Shown one piece after another: positions 8,007 to 17,249 of a DNA stretch of 64,000 bases. This DNA comes from Paraburkholderia agricolaris (GTDB taxonomy: Bacteria > Pseudomonadota > Gammaproteobacteria > Burkholderiales > Burkholderiaceae), in the NCBI RefSeq assembly GCF_009455635.1, contig NZ_QPER01000002.1, positions 3,286,001-3,350,000 on the forward strand. The letters are read 5' to 3'. Below the pieces are notes generated by a model. That model was given only the letters and a program-made list of their open reading frames with translations. It did not search any database and was not told where the DNA came from. The position numbers and the translations under genes were made by a program. How positions within the stretch are numbered: position 1 is the stretch's first letter; every line of letters begins with the position of its first letter.

Positions 8007-9059
8007 TCACCCTTCACCGCGCGCCCCGAGCCATTCCGGGAGCAGAGGACTGACGACCTGCTCGCGCGTCGCAGCGGATAGACCCGTTGTGCTTTTTACC
8101 CGTGCAAACTCGACGGCCTCCCGAGGCATACAACCAAATCGCGCACGAAACAGACGGCTAAAATACTTCTCGTCAGTAAATCCATGACGCCAGGCCACAT
8201 CTGCAATACGCTCCCTCGGCATATCCGGATCGGAAAGCACGTCGTACGCCCGCTCCAGGCGCTGTTGCTGAACCTGGCGCATGATCCCGCCGTGGCCTGC
8301 AAACAGCTTGTAGAGTCTCGCCCGAGACACGCCAAGGGCCGCGCTGATCACATCTGGCGACAACTCCGATCGCATCAGATTCGTCTCGATGAACTGGCGT
8401 GCACGCCGGATCAGTGCAATGTTGATTTCCGATTCCGCCTCGCTTAACGTTTCAGGCGAGCGCATCAATGCCGCGCGCAATAGGTTGTTGGTAGCACGGG
8501 TCACATACGGAATGGCTTCAGAATTCAACTGCCCCATATTGCCCATCAGGGAGAGCAGATGATCTTTCAGAATGGCGCCAATCGCCGGATCGATGACCTC
8601 ACCGTACCGCTTGAGATCAAGCGATTGAAATAAGTCTCGAGGAATCACCAAACCAATAGTGTCCCCTGTCGTCACCATGCAATCAAACGGCTTGTTCATG
8701 TCGAACAGGTAGAGACCGCCCGCACGTGTACAACCCGTCGAGTGCGCCCACTCGCCGACCGCGCCCCCTGTCAGTTGCAGCACCAGGTGGTAGTGATCGA
8801 TCTGATCACTTCGAATCTTTCTTGCGCTTCGTATCGTCCGGTAAACAACCTGCTGATCCGGTAGTAGCCAGCGGCGCCCAGCGAGCACGAACGGGCCGAA
8901 TCGGGTTGCGTGAAATTCGGCATCGAACGGTACGGCCGCATTCTCGGGCCGTTCGTACTCACATGTCGAAATTGCTGCGGCCCATGCATCGAACCGTTGC
9001 GCCCCCGGCTCATCGACGGTCGTGAATCGATACATGTCCAGGAGGGACCCGTTAGACAT
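8007..9059 (-). CDS. AraC-family transcriptional regulator (paralogue 1 of 3)
   Basis: 350 residues: an N-terminal AraC-binding-like sensor domain (FDAWAAAISTCEY, FGPFVLAGRRW) and a C-terminal double helix-turn-helix domain with ALGVSRARLYKLFAG and the signature WRHGFTDEKYFSRLFRARFG. Closely similar proteins are encoded at 12468 and 17250. The start at 9059 (MSNGSLLD) is chosen because the sensor-domain homology begins right after it; the frame to 9245 is Arg/Cys-rich non-coding sequence. It lies downstream of, and on the same strand as, the lipoprotein pair at 9252-11133 and may control it. Confidence 0.88.
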   Translation of the reverse strand: MSNGSLLDMYRFTTVDEPGAQRFDAWAAAISTCEYERPENAAVPFDAEFHATRFGPFVLAGRRWLLPDQQVVYRTIRSARKIRSDQIDHYHLVLQLTGGAVGEWAHSTGCTRAGGLYLFDMNKPFDCMVTTGDTIGLVIPRDLFQSLDLKRYGEVIDPAIGAILKDHLLSLMGNMGQLNSEAIPYVTRATNNLLRAALMRSPETLSEAESEINIALIRRARQFIETNLMRSELSPDVISAALGVSRARLYKLFAGHGGIMRQVQQQRLERAYDVLSDPDMPRERIADVAWRHGFTDEKYFSRLFRARFGCMPREAVEFARVKSTTGLSAATREQVVSPLLPEWLGARGEG

Positions 9060-9251
9060 GGTCGACCGCGGCGAACGAAGAACGCGACTGGCGCAGCCGG
9101 AATGACCTGATCGCAGTCGGCCCAAATGATGGTATGAACATGAGAATTCCGCTCCCCGAAAACGCATCGCACACACCGGTAGACGCCTGCATCCACTACA
9201 CAAGGTGGCGATCGAACATCCATCGCGCGCACTGCGCGCCCGCATGTGCGA

Positions 9252-9578
9252 TCACTGACGCGGGTGGCATGTCCAGTCGTTATACGTCGGTCTATCGATC
9301 GGCGTGAGTCCGGGGATCATGAAGACCGTACACGAAAACCGCCGCCCCTTGCCCGTCGTCGCGTCGTAGCTGACCTGCTGGCCACCGAGCGCGTTCTTTT
9401 GTCCGTACTGGACATTCGCGACCGTAACCTCATCAGACGATGCCAGCCCCAGTGTCCGGGCGGTAGACGTCTGAACATCAATCATGTTCATCTGCGTCGT
9501 TCCACAAGCTGATATGACCAGACCACAGACTACGGTTGCGATAGTCGTCCTTGATCTACTGCGCTTTCCCCGTTGCAT
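9252..9578 (-). CDS. Small lipoprotein (module A), paralogue of 14521-14838
   Basis: A 108-residue product. A short basic start and hydrophobic stretch end in VISACG, a lipobox with the cysteine near residue 25. The rest is closely similar to the product of 14521-14838: shared MNMID or LNMID, NVQYGQKNALGGQ, YDATTGKGRRF, MIPGLTP and NDW.CHP. Two cysteines (SCTVF, WTCHP) are conserved in both copies and probably form a disulfide. GGGGAAAG lies ahead of the ATG. It follows the large lipoprotein gene by 52 bp on the same strand, an arrangement also kept in the second copy. Confidence 0.75.
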   Translation of the reverse strand: MQRGKRSRSRTTIATVVCGLVISACGTTQMNMIDVQTSTARTLGLASSDEVTVANVQYGQKNALGGQQVSYDATTGKGRRFSCTVFMIPGLTPIDRPTYNDWTCHPRQ

Positions 9579-9630
9579 ACTCTTTCCCCGTCAACTCAAA
9601 TGAACTACGTTCACAATGCGTACGTCGTTG

Positions 9631-11133
9631 TTACGAACCCGGGGTATAGAAGCTCGCCTGCACTTCGGTGCCGACGTTGTATACATCCAGGATCCACAGG
9701 AGTGCCAGGGTGCCGGACGAGCTGCCGCCCAATGCGGGCCAGTCGGTGCCTTGCGGGTGTTGTCCAAACAAGGTCGGTGCGCTCCACGCGCCACCCGAGT
9801 AGCGGCTTGCAAGGACATCGGTCGATCCTGGCGTGCCCGAGTCCCCCCAAGCCACCGTCGCATTCCCGGTATCGTCGAGCGCGAGCTGCGGCAAACGCTG
9901 CTGCAACAGGTCTGGATGCAGGGACAACTGCTGCGTCGTTCCCCATTTACCGTTCGTATCCGATACGTTCGCGTACAGCGCCGCGTCCGGACCGTACCAC
10001 GCTACCAGTGCAACCCCATCCGGGTTGACGTTCAGCACCGGGTAGTAACCGACATCCGCCATATTCATGAACGGGGCGACCGGCTGCCCGGCCTGCCAGC
10101 CCGATCCGGCGGCGTAACGCTGCGACATCGTCGTGGTGTGCGCACCAGCACTGTCGATATCAACCTCACCCCACACGAGCGTGATATTGCCCTTCGAATC
10201 CATGCCGACTGCCGGCGAAAAGACCGACTTGGGTCCGGCATAGACCTCGGTAACCGCGGGGTTCGAATTGGTCCAACCGTTGGTCGGATCGTAAGTGGCC
10301 GTCCACAACGCCGATTGCGTCGTATTGGTCTGCTGCCACGCGATGACAGCGTTGCCAGCCGGCGTCACTGCAATATTCGGCGCGATATTCCTGATGATGG
10401 GACCGATCACCGCGTTCGGACCGGTCTGCGCCGGCTCCGGAATCGTCACGGTTGGCGCCCACTTGCCGTCTGTTGTGTATCGGGTCGCCTCAATCGACGA
10501 TGCACCCGAGGTCGTGCCTTGCGACCACGCGACGAGCGCGTTGCCGTTCGCATCGACACCCGCGGTATAGGCGGCGCTCGTCACGTCCGGCGTCACCTGG
10601 GCCGGTGTGCCCCATCCCGATGCCGGATCGTAAGGCCGGGCCCATAGCGCATATTCGTTGGGACCCGGCGTCCATTGCACCCACAATGCCAGCGCCTGGC
10701 CATTCGCATTGCCGACCACCTGAGGCGGACTTACGCCCGGCCCTGTCATGTTGACCGAACCGTCGGTCGTATCGAGCCGCGTCGCAGTCCCCCATCCCTG
10801 ACCGGGCACATAGCGGCTGCCCCAGATCTCGTTGGTATCCACCGCACTCGTGCCCAAGGTCAGCCATGTCGCAACGGCGTTGCCTTTCGCGTCCACGGTC
10901 ACCGCAGGCTCACTCTCGCCGACGTTGCCATCCAGTGCTGCCACCGCCGACCACCCGGCCTGCGTGTGCGTCGAGCCGCTGGTCGAACCGCCCCCAGGTG
11001 ACGACGGGTTAGAGGGCGAACCCGGAGTCGTGGACGTCGACGACGAACCTTTGGTCGAGGATACATCGTTACCACCGCCACATGCAGACAGTGCAACACA
11101 GGCGGCCATGGCCATCCATGCAATGGGCTTCAT
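9631..11133 (-). CDS. Large repeat lipoprotein, probable beta-propeller (module A)
   Basis: A 500-residue product with a signal peptide and lipobox VALSACG (cysteine near residue 18), then a Ser/Thr/Gly/Pro linker of about 45 residues. A repetitive domain follows, in which VDAKGNAVATW, VDANGNALVAW, VTPAGNAVIAW, MDSKGNITLVW and LDDTGNATVAW recur at roughly regular spacing. These Asp-box-like repeats suggest six or seven propeller blades exposed on the cell surface or in the periplasm. AAGGGA precedes ATG 11133; the frame above it is spurious. It has a close paralogue at 14940-16451. The ligand is unknown. Confidence 0.78.
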   Translation of the reverse strand: MKPIAWMAMAACVALSACGGGNDVSSTKGSSSTSTTPGSPSNPSSPGGGSTSGSTHTQAGWSAVAALDGNVGESEPAVTVDAKGNAVATWLTLGTSAVDTNEIWGSRYVPGQGWGTATRLDTTDGSVNMTGPGVSPPQVVGNANGQALALWVQWTPGPNEYALWARPYDPASGWGTPAQVTPDVTSAAYTAGVDANGNALVAWSQGTTSGASSIEATRYTTDGKWAPTVTIPEPAQTGPNAVIGPIIRNIAPNIAVTPAGNAVIAWQQTNTTQSALWTATYDPTNGWTNSNPAVTEVYAGPKSVFSPAVGMDSKGNITLVWGEVDIDSAGAHTTTMSQRYAAGSGWQAGQPVAPFMNMADVGYYPVLNVNPDGVALVAWYGPDAALYANVSDTNGKWGTTQQLSLHPDLLQQRLPQLALDDTGNATVAWGDSGTPGSTDVLASRYSGGAWSAPTLFGQHPQGTDWPALGGSSSGTLALLWILDVYNVGTEVQASFYTPGS

Positions 11134-12467
11134 AAAAGTCCCTTTTTGATTAACTGCCAATCGGCAAATCCCTGCCTTTGACACAACCACTATCCGGAAT
11201 CAGAAATGCCACCGGGCTTATCCGTTGCCACAACATAAACACAGGCACTCAATACATGACTATTCCACTATGTTCGGAAGCCATGCCTTTCATCTATCTA
11301 TTTTTCTTTGCTCAGATAAAAAACCTCACTGCCCATAAAATATGGACGGCGAGACGAACTCGACTATCCATCGCACAAGTGGAGCATCGCTCAATCCAGA
11401 GTCTTACGATATGCCTACCTTCTTCAACTCCCTCAAACGGCCGAGGACTCGCGAAATGTTCCCCATGAGTAACTGCGGCATAGTAAATTAACACCCCGAC
11501 CAGCGAGGTGGAGCGGCGTCTACAGTTGGTGGATTTTCGTATTAACGCGATCGATTTAACAAACAGACGACAAGTTCTTGCCTATTGATATAACTACGAT
11601 TATTCGACCCAAATTAAATATTACATTCAGAAAGAAATTGGCAATTCTTTCAAGAATGTCGGCATTTTGCCGACGCCGTTCCAAATCAGGCGAACGCATC
11701 GGTAGAGGGGAATTTTCCAGAGAGATTCCATAGACAAAGTCACGGCTCTCGGCTCAGGCACTCGGCGATCGGTGGCGTCCGGCGCAGGGAGGAGTCGCGG
11801 CACGGATGCGAGTGGTACGGGAAGCATAAAACTATATCTGCAAAGTTAAATGCTTCCCTTTCGCAGCTTAAGCGCGCATTCACACCAAACTGGTGCGCAA
11901 CGCATTACACAAGCCCTTCTCAAACCTTTCACGCATTCATTTCTCAGGCCACTGGGCATCATCCCTATTGAGCCGCCACTGATTGCCGCGTCAACCCTAG
12001 TCAGATCGAGCAAAAATAGAAGGAAATCCGGTCAGATCCAGACGGGGCGACGTACACTCGCGATTGCGATGACGGACTGCTGAAGATCGACAATCGAAAG
12101 CCTCCCGACCGTGCAGTCTGCGGCGTCTGAGTATTCGCGCTCCTATAAATGTTCCAGTCTATCGTGAAAATATCTACCGTCGAATCGAGGCCGAACGAGC
12201 ATCTGTACCGGACCCCCCTACCGTACGGCGCAAACGGCAACGTCAAATCCCTTAAATGCCGCAGGGTAATAATTGAGTCCCGCCAGAAGACCGTATCTGG
12301 TCATGGGGTTTCGCAATGCCACCAGGCCGATTGATTGCCATAATGTAGACGTAATTCCACCTTCGCGAAGAAGGAAAGACGTGACACCGGCGAATGGCGC
12401 TGATTGCTTGGTTTTCCGAGGCCCATTCTGGCGCAGCAAGTAGCGACGATACAGACACCCATTCCCC
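11134..12467. other. 1.3-kb gene-free interval between divergent genes
   Basis: No open frame here has a ribosome site or recognisable product. The stretch 11250-11640 is clearly more AT-rich than the flanking coding DNA (for example around 11570-11635). It separates the lipoprotein operon (minus) from an AraC gene (plus), so it must hold both promoters. Its length and AT-richness are like DNA silenced by H-NS-type proteins or the scar of lost genes. No long inverted repeat was noticed. Confidence 0.4.
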
Positions 12468-13445
12468 ATGACCAGCGATCCCTCCCGTCTGCAGGTCGAG
12501 CGTTTCGCTACAGACAACGCCTCGCCAAGCGAACAGTTCGAAGCGTGGACCTCAGGCGTCCCGTTTTTCGATTTCGATCCCAGCGAAGGAGCACGCACCT
12601 CCTTTGACATGCGATGCCAACACGTCTCGTTTGGGCCGTTCGTGCTGGAAAATCGCGTCTGGCACCATCCGTCTTCGACAGCCGACTTCAGTGCAGAGCG
12701 AAGACCGAGGCACATACGCGTGGATCAACACGATTACGTTTGCTTCAATCTTCAGGTATGCGGCGCGTTAGCCTTGCAAACCCGGTCCACGTCGCATATC
12801 AAACAGGCCGGCGATCTTTATGTTCTCGACTATGGCAATCCCTTCGAGTACGAAGTCGCGCCAGGACATGAGATCGCGCTTGCGGTGCCGCGCGCATTAC
12901 TGCCACCTTCCCTTGAGAGACACCACGGGCATTCACTCACTCAGGGTCCGGCCGCGTTGTTGAGGGACCACCTGCTATCCCTCCGCGAGAACCTGCCCCG
13001 GCTCACGGCTGACGACATGCCCTACGTCGTCGACGCGACCACACAATTGCTCATCGCCTGCGTGCGGATCAAGCCAGACGGATTACCCGAGACGAGCGGT
13101 GTCGTTCAGGATCTGTTGACCCGCCGCGTCCGCCGCTACATGGACACGCACCTGCTTCAGGTCGACCTGACGCCCGACCGCATATGCAAGGACGTGGGTC
13201 TTTCCCGGGCGAAGCTGTATGAACTGTTTGCGGGCGCCGGGGGGGTGATGCGGGAGATACGGCAACGGCGTCTCGACCTGGCTCACCAGGCACTATCGAC
13301 TACGCGTGACCGTCGGGAGAAGATCCGCACGATTGCGCAACGTTTTGGCTTCACCGACGAGAAGTACTTCAGCCGGATATTCAAGGCACGGTTCGGCTAT
13401 TCGCCTAGCGAGACGTTCGAGCAAACGAGCATCTCTTCATCGTAG
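12468..13445 (+). CDS. AraC-family transcriptional regulator (paralogue 2 of 3)
   Basis: 325 residues with the same architecture as the other two: sensor domain (FEAWTSGVPFFDFD, FGPFVLENRVWHHP, GDLYVLDYGNPFEY) and C-terminal double HTH (DVGLSRAKLYELFAG, REIRQRRLDLAHQ, RFGFTDEKYFSRIFKARFG). The ATG at 12468 begins the homologous region. It sits between the two lipoprotein modules, divergent from module A. Its effector is not predictable. Confidence 0.88.
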   Translation: MTSDPSRLQVERFATDNASPSEQFEAWTSGVPFFDFDPSEGARTSFDMRCQHVSFGPFVLENRVWHHPSSTADFSAERRPRHIRVDQHDYVCFNLQVCGALALQTRSTSHIKQAGDLYVLDYGNPFEYEVAPGHEIALAVPRALLPPSLERHHGHSLTQGPAALLRDHLLSLRENLPRLTADDMPYVVDATTQLLIACVRIKPDGLPETSGVVQDLLTRRVRRYMDTHLLQVDLTPDRICKDVGLSRAKLYELFAGAGGVMREIRQRRLDLAHQALSTTRDRREKIRTIAQRFGFTDEKYFSRIFKARFGYSPSETFEQTSISSS

Positions 13446-13655
13446 TCATGTGCGCGCCGCGCGATGATTACTTCGCGGCGATTGTAACCGTGTACACCAC
13501 CCGGGTCGTCCATCCTGTTGGAGACGTAGCGGAGCCAGGGCTCCCTGTTTGGCCCTGGTCGACTCGCAACGTGTCGTGCCGACTTGATGCCACAGTCAAG
13601 CCATTGGGCCATATCATGTGAACAATGATAGGAAGTCTCCAGGGAAAATCACACG

Positions 13656-14085
13656 ATGAGTCAGGAAAACGTCGTCCGGTACTGGCATGCTGCCGAACTG
13701 CTGCAACCCCAGTCCGCCCCGAAGCCCAAGAAGCGCGACACGCCCTACGCCTCGTTCTTCCACGACACGACCGTCGGACAACTCATCCCCGCCTGGTCGC
13801 CCGACAGCCTCGTGGCGAAGCAGTTCCTGCCGAAGAAGCGTACATGGAGTCACACGCTCTACGCCCACCTGAACGAAGCCGGGCTGTCGCCGAGCAACTC
13901 GAGAAACTGTACGGCGCCGACCAGGGATACCGGGAACCACAGTCGCGCGAATCCGCATTGTTCGCACTTAAATCCACCGTCGAAGGCAGGATGGTGCAGG
14001 ACAGTCTCGTGATCTCCAGCGAGGCATGGTTTCTCGGGCGGGCCCTGAAGGGCAAGGACTGGCGCGAACTTCTCCGTGGCTTTGC
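13656..14085 (+). pseudogene. 5' fragment of a large gene, frameshifted (possible helicase-type protein)
   Basis: Frame 1 reads MSQENVVRYWHAAELLQPQS to WSHTLYAHL. The sequence continues sensibly in another frame as SRAVAEQLEKLYGADQGYRE, QSRESALFALKSTVEGRMV and SSEAWFLGRALKGKDW. The two join with a single-base loss near 13877. Homology then ends abruptly near 14085. The pattern looks like the N-terminus of a very long protein, perhaps a large AAA/helicase-type protein, but I cannot name it with confidence. Only about 140 residues survive, so it is dead. Confidence 0.55.
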
Positions 14086-14520
14086 TTCTCACCTCCACAA
14101 TGGCATTCATTTTTTTCGACCAGATGCGTGCCCTTGCCTAGTCGTGAGAGGCCAGAATGTCCTGACCTTCAGGAATCGGATTTTTCTTTTGAAGATCGTA
14201 TTGGATCACTTCCTTCGACACTGACGCACGGTCATTGTCGATGACCTTGGCCCAGTCAGCACTGGAAAGCGAAGCATCGGATCCAGCCCCAACCGCGCCC
14301 CGGTTTTACGCAGGAACTGTACACCCAGCCAAAACGGTCGTGATGAACATCGCCGAGATACATTTGCTTGCTGTCGTTTTCATAGTTCGTTCCGAAGAGA
14401 TGGCGCGAGTTAGCTGAACAGGTGAGCGGGAAATCGTCGGTTAGTGAAAAGCCGGTGGTGGGACGGACGTTCACCCAACCACCTTGATCGGACGTTTGCC
14501 GTGATCTCCCTGCCCTGTCA
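14086..14520. other. Gene-free interval
   Basis: No supported gene. The stretch begins where the pseudogene homology stops and ends at the 3' end of the module-B small lipoprotein. Short frames (such as 14256-14474 minus) lack ribosome sites and family features. Confidence 0.4.
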
Positions 14521-14838
14521 TCACTTGGGATGACATTCCCAGTCGTTGTAGGTCGGCGGATTGATCGGCGTTAGCCCGGGGATCATGAAAAACGTGCACG
14601 TAAAGCGCCGCCCTTTGCCAGTCGTTGCGTCGTACCTGACCGTTTGGCCACCAAGCGCATTCTTTTGCCCGTACTGGATATTGGCGATCGTGATCTCGTC
14701 CGATGACCCGAGTCCCAGCGTCTTCGCGGTGGAGTTCTGGATATCGATCATGTTCAGCTGTGTCGTCCCGCAGGCCGACAGGATCAGACCAGTGGCGGCG
14801 AACCCTGTAGCGGTCCTTATTGCTTTGTGAATTTCCAT
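14521..14838 (-). CDS. Small lipoprotein (module B), paralogue of 9252-9578
   Basis: 105 residues with a lipobox ILSACG (cysteine near residue 22). The mature part nearly duplicates module A: TTQLNMIDIQNSTAKTLGLG, NIQYGQKNALGGQ, YDATTGKGRRF, MIPGLTPINPP and WECHPK. The start at 14838 is preceded by AAGGGAAAG; the frame running up to 15162 is a shadow of the upstream gene. It follows the large lipoprotein gene by about 100 bp, as in module A, so the pair was duplicated as a unit. Confidence 0.75.
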   Translation of the reverse strand: MEIHKAIRTATGFAATGLILSACGTTQLNMIDIQNSTAKTLGLGSSDEITIANIQYGQKNALGGQTVRYDATTGKGRRFTCTFFMIPGLTPINPPTYNDWECHPK

Positions 14839-14939
14839 TTTTTCTTTCCCTTTTCTTATCCATTGGGTCTCCGCCGCACTCCAGCGACAGAGACCCGACA
14901 CGTCGACGATCGGCCTCACGCCGCGTCGCGATACAACAG

Positions 14940-16451
14940 TTACGAAGCCGGGGTATAGAAGCTCGACTGCAAGACGTTGCCCACGGTGTTGTCCTTGTAA
15001 AGCTGCCAGACAAGCGCCGTGATGCCCGATGCGTTGACAGCCAGTGCGGGCCAACTCGAATCCTGCGGATGCTGACCGAACAGCGCGCCCGTGCCCCAAG
15101 CACCGTTCGTATAGCGATTGGCGACGACATCGAGCGATCCCGAGGTGCCCGCATCCTGCCATGCCACTGTCACATCGCCCGCGGCGTCGACGGCAATCTG
15201 TGGCTGACGCCCGTTCGTCTCATCGACATGCGCTGTCAGCTGTTGCGTTGGCCCCCAGGTACCACTGGCGTTGGCCACGCTGGCCTGCAGCGTGCCGTCC
15301 GGCCGGATCCATGTCACTGCCGCGATGCCCTGGTCATTCACGGCCAGTTGCGGATAATAGCCGGTGTCTGTCGTGTCGATGAACGGGGCCACCGGTTGCT
15401 CCACCTGCCAGCCCGAGCCGGCGAGGTAGCGCTGGGACATCGTCGTGGTGTGCGCCCCGTTACTGTCAATGTCGACCTCGCCCCATACCAGCATGAGGTT
15501 GCCTTTCGCATCCATGCCGACGGCCGGCGCAAAGATCGACTTGCTTGCCGCGCCGTTCGGCTCGAGCACCACCGGGTTCGCACTGGCCCAGCCCTGGGCC
15601 GGGTCGTAGGTTGATGCCCACAACGCCGAATGCGTGCTGTCCGTCTGCCGCCATGCGAGTACCGCATTGCCCGACGGCGTCACCGCGAGATTCACCTCGA
15701 CATTGTTGATGCCCTGACCGCCGATGCCGGTGACCGCGCCTGGTCCCGTCTGCGCAGGTTGTTGGATCTGTTCGGGAGACGACCACGTGCCGCCGACGGT
15801 ATACCGACTCGTGAAAACGCGCGTATCGGCTACATCGGTCTTCTGCTGCCAGGCCACGATTGCGTTGCCCTTCGCGTCGATCCCCGCGTCCCATGCATAG
15901 CTGGTCTCGTTCGGGGACAACTCCACGGCCGAACCCCATCCGGTCGCCGGATCGTAGGGCCGCGCCCACAGCCCGTACCCTGCACCCGCAAGGAACTGCT
16001 GCCACAGCGCCACCGCATGACCATCGGCGCTGCCGACCAGCAACGGCGCGCTGGTGCCGGGCGCATTCATGGCGTTCGTGCCGTCGGACGTGTCAACGCG
16101 CGTCGGGCTTACCCAGCCGGTGCCCGGAACATAGCAGCTTGACCACATTTCGTTGCCGAGGCTGCCGCTGGGGCCGTTCGTCATCCACAACGCGAGCGCA
16201 TTGCCCTGCGCATCGATGGTCACTGACGGAGAAAATTCAGGTCCCTTGCCGTCGATCGTCCCTGCGGTCGACCAACCCGCCTTGGTGCTGGTGCCGCCGC
16301 CCGGATTCGACGGGTTACCGGGATTAGAGGTCGTGCCCCCCGACCCTGTCGATGCGTTGCCGGAAGTTTTCGACACATCGTCGCCGCCACAGGCCGACAA
16401 CACGAGACTGGTTGCGAGGGCAACTGCCGCAACCGCTGCGATAGATTTCAT
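14940..16451 (-). CDS. Large repeat lipoprotein, probable beta-propeller (module B)
   Basis: 503 residues with lipobox VLSACGGDD (cysteine near residue 20), a Gly/Ser/Thr linker, then the same repeats as module A: IDAQGNALALW, IDAKGNAIVAW, VTPSGNAVLAW, MDAKGNLMLVW, VNDQGIAAVTW and VDAAGDVTVAW. The region GEVDID.. AHTTTMSQRY is almost identical in both copies. GGGGAT precedes ATG 16451. Sequence above that start is not coding. Surface or periplasmic binding is inferred from the lipobox and the propeller-like repeats. Confidence 0.78.
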   Translation of the reverse strand: MKSIAAVAAVALATSLVLSACGGDDVSKTSGNASTGSGGTTSNPGNPSNPGGGTSTKAGWSTAGTIDGKGPEFSPSVTIDAQGNALALWMTNGPSGSLGNEMWSSCYVPGTGWVSPTRVDTSDGTNAMNAPGTSAPLLVGSADGHAVALWQQFLAGAGYGLWARPYDPATGWGSAVELSPNETSYAWDAGIDAKGNAIVAWQQKTDVADTRVFTSRYTVGGTWSSPEQIQQPAQTGPGAVTGIGGQGINNVEVNLAVTPSGNAVLAWRQTDSTHSALWASTYDPAQGWASANPVVLEPNGAASKSIFAPAVGMDAKGNLMLVWGEVDIDSNGAHTTTMSQRYLAGSGWQVEQPVAPFIDTTDTGYYPQLAVNDQGIAAVTWIRPDGTLQASVANASGTWGPTQQLTAHVDETNGRQPQIAVDAAGDVTVAWQDAGTSGSLDVVANRYTNGAWGTGALFGQHPQDSSWPALAVNASGITALVWQLYKDNTVGNVLQSSFYTPAS

Positions 16452-17249
16452 GCATATCCCCAGAAGAAAAGTCACGTCCTTGTGCTGACAAAAACGGGAA
16501 TGGCAGCGCATTCCCTCCCCACCATCGGATTCATTTGCATCCGGTTTACATCGGGGCACCGTGAATTCATTTCGGCGTGAAGGAAGCCCACACGCACCAA
16601 TGCCGGTGCGCGACGGCGCCGTGGTTGGCACGAGATGAATAAAACGGTGATCCGGTAGAACTGGCACAGCATCCTGCAACTAGACTTATGCCGAACCGGA
16701 ATACGCGAACAAAGCATTCGCCGTCATGTCCGATTTTTAGTGGACGCCTCGCGATAATCGTCGTCGCACCCATGAAAATCACTCAATCGGCAACGCCGAT
16801 ACCGTGCCAAGAATAGGTGCAGTCGTCCGTTTGCGGAACGCATACACCCGACACGGGCATATTGGGAAGCGTTGACTTTAAGACCTTGGATCGCTATCAG
16901 ATTAATCGTTGACGAATTCTAAGTTGATCCGAATGCATTGTGGGTATAGAGATGTCTCAAATTGGGTGGACTTTTGTTTCAACCCGCATTAATGCGCGCG
17001 ACGACTCATTACTAGAATATTTAGATAACCGAAATGAACAGACACTTCTTACGACTGCGATGAATCGCTGAATTTTTTTAATATCCCCTTCAATTTTTTA
17101 AATCGCGCCATTCAAGATGGCGCCACCCCATTCGTATAAACCCGGGTTATTTAATGGCGTCCATCCCGTGACAATATCAATACGTTTCTTCTGCCGTACC
17201 ACGCGCGCCCGCTTTTAATAACGCATACCCGTCTGCAAGGAACCGCGAC
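16452..17249. other. 0.8-kb gene-free interval between module B and its divergent AraC gene
   Basis: No supported gene. The portion 16860-17130 is AT-rich (for example TTTTTTAATATCCCC followed by CAATTTTTTAAATCG near 17075-17105) and contains the divergent promoters. As in the 11.1-12.5 kb gap, a long AT-rich leader precedes an AraC gene. Confidence 0.4.

Noticed and set aside
9631..10647. Long plus-strand Arg-rich frames inside the lipoprotein genes
   Set aside because: They are the antisense shadows of GC-rich coding sequence: extreme Arg content and no ribosome sites.
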